DNA of 64,000 nt from Vitis vinifera (lineage: Eukaryota > Streptophyta > Magnoliopsida > Vitales > Vitaceae), in contig NC_081808.1 of assembly GCF_030704535.1 (NCBI RefSeq), positions 20,386,501 through 20,450,500 of the forward strand, written 5' to 3'. The notes under the pieces were generated by a model. It ran no database searches. It was not told the origin of the DNA and worked only from the letters and a program-made list of their open reading frames with translations. The position numbers and the translations under genes were made by a program. Below are positions 59,001 through 64,000 of the stretch, piece after piece (the first letter of the stretch is position 1; every line of letters starts with the position of its first letter).

Positions 59001-62000
59001 AGATTTGAGAGGGAGCTTAAGAGGCTGGAGTGCTCTATTAATTATGAGGGGGACACCAAGAAGAAAGGCCCTACTCAGGGTAGAGGGAACCAGAGTGCAG
59101 TTGTCCAATGAATTTAAAAATATTGAGTTGGAATATGAGGGGAGTGAATGATAGGTCCAAAAGGAAAGTAATTAAGTCCGTTGTCAGAAAACAAAAGGTG
59201 GATTTGTTCTGCATTCAAGAGACAAAGATACAAGTTATGACTAAAGGGGTGGTGAGAAGCTTAGGCCCAGGGAGATTCCTAGACTGGAGGGTCTTGAATG
59301 CTATGGGGACGGCAAGGGGTGTCTTGATTTGCTGGGACAAAAGATCGCTGGAGATTTTGAATTGGGAAGAGGGCCAATTTTCCATCTCCTGTAGATTTAG
59401 AAATGTGGGAGATGGAGGGATCTGGGTGTTTACGGGGGTCTATGGCCCTTTCTCCAGAGAAGAAAGGGAGAGTTTGTGGGAGGAGATTGGGGCAATTAGA
59501 GGATTGTGGGAGGAGCCTTGGTGTTTAGGAGGCGACTTCAATACGATCCTGTACCATTCTGAAAGGAGTAGAAATGGGAAGATTACCTCAGCTATGAGGA
59601 GATTTGCCCAGATCATAGATGATTTAGGGCTAGTTGATTTCCCATTGCAAGGGGGATCTTTTACTTGGAGTGGGGGGCTCAACAATCAATCATGGGCCAG
59701 GTTGGATAGATTTCTAGTGACTCCTAGTTGGCTCGACCAATACAGCAGGGTATATCAAAGAAGACTTCCCCGCCCAACCTCGGATCATTTCCCGGTTTTG
59801 CTTGGGGGGGAAGGGCTAAGAAGAGGTCCTTCCCCTTTCAAATTTGAAAATATGTGGCTCAAAGCTGAGGAATTCAAAGACCTGATAGGGGGGTGGTGGC
59901 AAGGGATAGTGGTTAGAGGCAGCCCTAGCTACAGGTTGGCTGTTAAACTGAAGGGATTGAAACAAAATCTAAAAATCTGGAATAAGGAGGTGTTCGGAAG
60001 CTTGGAGAGAAATAAAGCTGAAGCCCTTCAACAGGTGGAGCATTGGGATTTAGTGGAAGGAGAGAGAAGCTTAACAGAGGAGGAATTATGCCGCAAAAAG
60101 GAAGCTAAGGAGGATTATGCAAAGTGGGTGTCGCTGGAAGAAATACACTGGAGACGGTTATCAAGGGAATTATGGCTAAGGGAAGGGGATAGGAACATGG
60201 GGTTTTTCCACCGTATGACCAATGCCCATAGGAGAGTCAATGCCCTGGATAAAATAAAGATAAACGGGGTGAGACTTACAGAGGAACAAGAAGTGAGGGA
60301 AGGGATTGCAAATGCCTACCAGCAACTTCTCTCAAAAAGCTTGGGTTGGAAGGCGGATATAGGGGGTCTGTTGCTGAAGCAGATTAGTCATTCAGAAGTA
60401 GAAGCCCTAAAGTTCCCATTTTCTAAGGTAGAGATTCATGCAGCCTTAATGGGGATGAATGGGGACAAAGCCCCGGGTCCGGACGGATTCACGGTGGCTT
60501 TTTGGCAAAGCTGTTGGGAGACTGTTAAGGAGGATGTTTTGGATATGTTCAATGAGTTCCATGAACAGAATTCCTTCATTAAGAGCCTAAATCATACTTT
60601 TCTGGTCTTGTTATCGAAGAAAGGAGGGGCGGAGGACATGGGTGACTAAAGGCCTATCAACTTGCTAGGGGGATTGTATAAATTGTTGGCTAAGGTGCTG
60701 ACCAACAGGCTTAAAAAAGTGATAGGAAATGTGGTATCTTCCGATCAGAATGCTTTTATTAAGGGGAGACAGATTCTTGACGCCTCCCTAATTGCAAACG
60801 AGGTAATAGATTCTTGGCAAAAAAGGGGAGAGAAAGGCCTAATCTGTAAATTGGATATTGAGATGGCGTATGATAGTATCAATTGGCAATTTTTGTTAAA
60901 GGTTATGCAAAAGATGGGATTTAGGCCAAAATGGTTGGGATGGATATGGAGTTGCATATCCACTACCAAGTTCTCAGTGTTGGTGAACGATGTGCCAGCT
61001 GGGTTTTTCTCAAGTTCGAAAGGGTTACGTCAAGGGGACCCTCTTTCCCCCTACTTGTTTGTCATGGGAATGGAAGTGCTAATATGCTTATCACGAGGGC
61101 CATTGAAGGGGGCTTTATTTCTAGGTGTAGCATCTGGAGAGGAAGAGGGCAGGCTGTCAATATATCTCACTTACTTTTTGCAAATGATACAATAGTTTTT
61201 TGTGAGGCAAAGAAAGAGTTTTTAACGTATTTGAGTTGGATTCTCTTTTGGTTTGAAGCGGCCTCAGGGTTAAAGATTAATCTGGACAAAAGTGAGGTCA
61301 TTCCAGTAGGGGAGGTGGAAGGGGTGAACGAGATGGCTGCTGAAATAGGGTGTAGGGTGGGACAGTTGCCTGCTGTATACTTGGGGTTGCCTCTTAGGGC
61401 ATCTAATAAGGCCATTTCCGTGTGGGATGGGGTGGAGGAGAAGGTGAGGAGGAGGCTTGCCCTTTGGAAACGCCAATATACATCCAAAGGAGGGAGAATC
61501 ACTCTTATAAAGAGTACGTTGGTCAGCATTCCCTTGTATCAAATGTCGTTGTTCCATATGCCAAAATCAGTGGCAAGGAGACTTGAAAAGCTACAAAGAG
61601 ATTTTTTGTGGGGAGGGGCCAATGGGGGGAAAAAAGCACACTTAGTCAAGTGGGAGGTGGTGTGCGCGGATAAAGAAAAGGGAGGGTTGGGATTAAGGAA
61701 GCTTGCTTGTTTGAACAAAGCTCTTCTAGGCAAATGGATTTGGAGGTTTGCACGTGCTAAGGAGGATCTTTGGAAGAAAGTGCTTGAGGCAAAGTATGGA
61801 CAAAAGGACTTTGGTTGGAGGACAAGGAAGGCAAATGGGGTGTTTGGAAGGAGATTTTGAAGGAGTCTGCTTGGTGTTGGGAAAATATGGTGTTCAAGGT
61901 GGGAAAAGGCAATAAAATCAGATTTTGGACAGATCCTTGGTGCGGGAATAATGTGCTGTCCCAAAGTTTCCCGAACCTCTTTTCCATGGCTACCAAAGGA

Positions 62001-64000
62001 ATGTCACAGTGGAGGAAACATGGGATCATAATTTTGGTCAAGGAGGGTGGAACTTAAGGTTTTTAAGGGCCTTTAATGACTGGGAGTTGGATATGGTGGG
62101 CAATTTGTTGGTTGAGTTGAGGGAGTATAGAGTAACTTTGGAGGAAGACTCGGTGATTTGGAAGGAAGGAGGAGACGGGCTGTTTAAAGTCAAGAAAGCG
62201 TTCAGTGTATTGGCAAGCCCTATTGTCGCTGAGTTCCCTTATAGCAATGTTTGGGTGGACAGAGTTCCAACCAAAATTGTTTTTTTTGCTTGGGAAGCCG
62301 CATGGGGGAAGGTCCTCACTCTTGATAGGCTTCAAAGAAGAGGGTGGCAATTTCCTAACCGTTGTTTCTTGTGTGGGTGTGAAGAGAAAACGATTAATCA
62401 TATTTTAATTTATTGTACAATGGTTAAAGGGTTGTGGGATATCATTCTTGTGTTGTGCGGTGTTCAGTGGGTCTTTCCAGAATCTGTAAAGGAGGTTCTA
62501 TGTAGCTAGAAGGGCTCTTTTGTGGGGAAAAAAAGGAAAAAATTGTGGAAGTCCATTCCGCTGTACATTTTTTGGACAATTTGGAAGGAGAGGAATAGGC
62601 TAACTTTTAAAGGGGGGTTAGCAGTTCAGAAGTTAAAACTTTGTTTGTGTGTAATATTTGGGGTTGGGCTAAAGTGTACATTGGTATGGAGTCGAACTCC
62701 CTAATAGGTTTCTTGGAGTGGTTAGCCTCCAATTAGGGGTTGGGTTGTTTTGTTTTTTGGTTGGGAGGCCATAGTTGCCTCGTATACTCCTTGTATGCTT
62801 TGTGGCTTTTTAGCCTTCTGTTAATATATGTGCTTACTTAACAAAAAAAAATAACAAGGTTTCAACCTATAATTTAGTTGACTTTGATTGGTGAGTTGGG
62901 AAAGCATACTGCTTGATTCAACCTGTTCATAATCACTAATCAGGTTGTGTTTAAGTTAACCTGAAATCATGTAAGTTGCATGAGATGGCAATATAAACCT
63001 CTTTATTCCAGGTTTGTCTTTTGATAGTTAGTTTTTCGGTTGATGGACTTAATTGTCATGGTTATGATCCTCTCTCTCACACATATATGTGATTTTCTGC
63101 TATCATTTTATTTTCACTCTTAGTAATTAGCATCAATATGCTCCCTAAAAGAAACATTTAATTGAGAAAATCGAAAGGTTCTAAGTTTAGAGGTTGTTTC
63201 TTCAGTATTAATGTAGAGTACATGTTTGTTTAATCATCATGACAGGAAGTATACCCTGGAAAGAATGTTCACAAGTCAGCTGTTGGAAAGTGCAAAGGAT
63301 GAATTATCATTTAGGACTGTGGTTAGAGATTTGAGAACCAAATCTCCAGTGCTTCAAATTGTTCTTTTAAATCCAAATTCCTGGTGCTGTACTGGCTATT
63401 GTTTGGGAACAGAGGACACAGTGGATCCAGTTGCAAACATAAATCTGTACCCCGCCATCAAAGTTCTTTTTTCGGACTGCAGTTACAGAACTGAATCTCA
63501 AATAAGGTAAGTTTATCAACTGAGCTCTTCATGCACTCTGTTTTCCTTTTTCTTTTTTCTTTTCTTTCTTTTCTTTCTTTTTTTTTTTCCCCTTTTTCTT
63601 TCTTATCAAAAACAAATCTACTCTGTTTTCCTTGAACTATCATAATTACAGAGTTCACTCATTGAATTTGTTCCCAATCTGATAAGAAAACTCATGAATG
63701 ATGTGATGTGAAGGAATATTATCTCCATTGATAATTTTGTCATGATAAAAGCTTCCTTTGTTCTATATCTGATATGCTGTAAGTCTAGACTGTTAGACAT
63801 TATTTGAGTTAGGTTGTAATCCCATTTATATATTATTTCTCTGGCTGTTCACTTCTAATCGGCTATTGAATTCTAGTTTCATAAAGTGGAAATATTATGT
63901 CTAATACTATTTTTACACGGACTACTTGGATTGCACCCCCTTTTTTTTCTAGGCCATATAAGATGGTATCCCTTTTGACTATTGGAAAGCAAGAAAAAAA
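48380..64000 (+). CDS. UBE3D-type E3 ubiquitin ligase / E2-binding protein (HECT-like), 3' end beyond window
   Basis: Coding exons seen: 48380-48767, 52358-52439, 55747-56682, 63246-63506 and 63953-64000 (continuing). Phases agree and give about 571 residues so far. Recognised as the plant homologue of UBE3D/UBE2CBP (HECT_2, E2C-binding), proteins that bind E2 ubiquitin-conjugating enzymes such as UbcH10. Visible signatures: [20 protein letters not shown] near the start; [14 protein letters not shown] (exon 2), a zinc-binding-like Cxx[20 protein letters not shown] in exon 3; [13 protein letters not shown], a second Cxx[20 protein letters not shown] in exon 4. Exon 3 holds a 34-residue tandem duplication (residues 309-376). 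Introns 1-3 are inflated by transposons (3.6, 3.3 and 6.6 kb). The role in plants is not established. An acceptor other than 55746 is possible for exon 3. Confidence 0.85.
48934..48962. repeat. (TGTATG)n short tandem repeat
   Basis: Repeated TGTATG units in intron 1 of the UBE3D-like gene, followed by a G-rich run. Confidence 0.75.
49484..51420 (-). mobile_element. Antisense LINE (L1-type) remnant in intron 1
   Basis: A T run at 49484-49507 followed by CTATAAGTAATCAAAATTTC is the reverse complement of a plant LINE 3' tail. On the minus strand, 51063-50875 reads [20 protein letters not shown], like the post-RT region of plant LINEs, and about 51360-51180 reads [16 protein letters not shown]...FISDDSLLL, the RT catalytic region. 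TCCAA plus a T run occurs at both borders (49479-49483 and 51421-51425), a candidate target duplication. The frames are heavily broken, so this is an old 5'-truncated copy. Confidence 0.75.
49993..50040. repeat. (AG)n microsatellite
   Basis: About 24 uninterrupted AG units inside the antisense LINE remnant. Confidence 0.95.
53393..53437. repeat. 12-bp perfect inverted repeat around a T-rich loop
   Basis: CACACCCACCTC (53393-53404) and its exact reverse complement GAGGTGGGTGTG (53426-53437) flank a 21-base T-rich loop in intron 2. It lies next to the T run of an antisense LINE. Confidence 0.8.
53455..55010 (-). mobile_element. Antisense LINE remnant in intron 2, split by a hAT-like element
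   Basis: A T-rich run (about 53455-53480) followed by CTGATAAATAAGCAAAATG looks like a reversed LINE tail. On the minus strand, about 54990-54700 encodes [10 protein letters not shown] and [18 protein letters not shown]...NWKERNGRA, matching the zf-RVT/C-terminal part of plant LINE ORF2. The two pieces are in the order expected for one antisense LINE 3' end, interrupted by the element at 53701-54690. Confidence 0.65.
53701..54690. mobile_element. hAT-like non-autonomous element nested in a LINE
   Basis: The left end CAGTGTTTGAAA and the reverse complement of the right end CATGGTTTGAAA match at 10 of 12 positions. The flanking 8-mers CTTCTAAG (53693-53700) and TTTCTGAG (54691-54698) agree at 6 of 8, consistent with an aged 8-bp hAT target duplication. 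The interior is AT-rich, with repeated ACCGATATTT/ATATCGG motifs toward both ends and no transposase. Confidence 0.6.
55105..55518 (+). repeat. 207-bp tandem duplication in intron 2
   Basis: The segment at 55105-55311 (TGTGATTTTTCTTGCTAAAT...GTGTCTGCTAC) is repeated at 55312-55518 with scattered substitutions and small indels. High similarity suggests a fairly recent duplication. It is intronic and shows no splice signals or coding capacity that I can support. Confidence 0.85.
56201..56404 (+). repeat. 102-bp in-frame tandem duplication in exon 3
   Basis: Two adjacent 102-bp copies (56201-56302 and 56303-56404) encode 34-residue repeats, each starting VSYFSENV, then [20 protein letters not shown]. 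The copies differ at only a few positions (Ala/Pro after ENV, Thr/Met before PDT), so the duplication is recent, and it keeps the frame. Confidence 0.95.
57477..59111 (+). pseudogene. LINE ORF1 (DUF4283 / gag-like), one in-frame stop
   Basis: A single frame runs from 57477 to 59111, broken only by a TAG at 58194-58196. The first part (to about residue 160) has the DUF4283-like core of plant LINE ORF1: [20 protein letters not shown], then [14 protein letters not shown]. The second part is low-complexity and charged. The typical N-terminus is shortened, consistent with 5' truncation on insertion. The ORF1 protein of L1-type LINEs binds element RNA. Confidence 0.75.
59108..62704 (+). pseudogene. 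LINE ORF2 (endonuclease-RT), with stops and frameshifts
   Basis: Starts at an ATGA overlap with the ORF1 stop. The N-terminal endonuclease (59108 to about 59820) shows [26 protein letters not shown] and [10 protein letters not shown] motifs follow: [51 protein letters not shown] and [11 protein letters not shown]. The zf-RVT region is at about 62240-62450 (CFLCGC...INHILIYC). Lesions: TAA at 60647-60649, a frameshift at about 61065-61085, a frameshift at about 61815-61860, a frameshift at about 62009-62057, and TAG at 62507-62509. The RT box reads FAND where FADD is usual, so a catalytic Asp is lost as well. Confidence 0.88.
63539..63600. repeat. Pyrimidine (TTTC/T)n tract
   Basis: A T/C-only stretch in intron 4 of the UBE3D-like gene, just after exon 4. 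Confidence 0.7.

Larger units (their letters stand above)
57470..62850 (+). mobile_element. Sense-oriented L1-type LINE in intron 3 (degenerate)
   Basis: About 5.4 kb, in the same orientation as the host gene. Order: ORF1 (DUF4283-type gag-like), ORF2 with endonuclease, reverse transcriptase and zf-RVT zinc-knuckle region, a 3' UTR, and an A-rich tail at 62842-62850 (AACAAAAAAAA). The start of ORF1 looks 5'-truncated. No target duplication was found, and the left end is approximate. Local DNA is G-rich compared with flanking intron, as usual for coding LINE sequence. Several stops and frameshifts show it is dead. Confidence 0.88.

Noticed and set aside
57400-62900. Target-site duplication around the intron 3 LINE
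   Set aside because: Sequence after the A tail (AACAAGGTTTCAACC) has no clear match near the left end, so no duplication is claimed.

Overview
The window is nuclear DNA of a flowering plant. Most genes are split by GT-AG introns, intergenic DNA is very AT-rich, there is a plant-type nuclear tRNA-His gene, and several plant L1-type LINE copies sit inside introns. Gene content and LINE style resemble grapevine (Vitis) more than Arabidopsis, but the species call is inference. No bacterial, organellar or CRISPR-like material was seen.

Layout, left to right: (1) 1392-3944 (+) is an intronless CC-NBS-LRR immune receptor that I recognise as a ZAR1 (RPP13-like 4) orthologue. (2) 8345-11108 (+) is an eight-exon PLP3-type phosducin-like/thioredoxin-fold gene. 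(3) 11.1-17.2 kb is a gene-poor AT-rich stretch. (4) 17788-22499 (+) is a 14-exon SEC14-like lipid-transfer protein (SFH family). (5) 23361-26240 (-) is a seven-exon atypical bHLH transcription factor. (6) 29479-29550 (+) is tRNA-His(GTG). (7) A MITE-bearing AT-rich stretch follows. (8) 34407-37395 (+) is a group C MAP kinase, MPK7-like, with one large coding intron. (9) 44642-45115 (+) is an intronless group S1 bZIP gene whose leader carries the sucrose-control (SC) peptide uORF at 44335-44460. (10) 48380 to beyond the window end (+) is a UBE3D-type E2-binding (HECT-like) ubiquitin ligase gene. Its introns hold three separate LINE remnants, one of them split by a hAT-like element.

The genes form no pathway, but their order is informative. 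ZAR1 next to PLP3 matches At3g50950-At3g50960, and SFH, MPK7 and S1-bZIP on one segment match At2g18180-At2g18170-At2g18160 (from memory of Arabidopsis annotation). The strongest observations are the intact SC-peptide uORF with two overlapping small uORFs, the ZAR1 orthologue with a Trp-to-Gly change after the Walker B aspartates, the in-frame 34-residue duplication in the UBE3D-like gene, and the nested transposon structure in its introns. I found no wholly undescribed system.

Exon boundaries were read by eye from splice sites, reading phase and family alignment from memory. All multi-exon models given here keep phase throughout.
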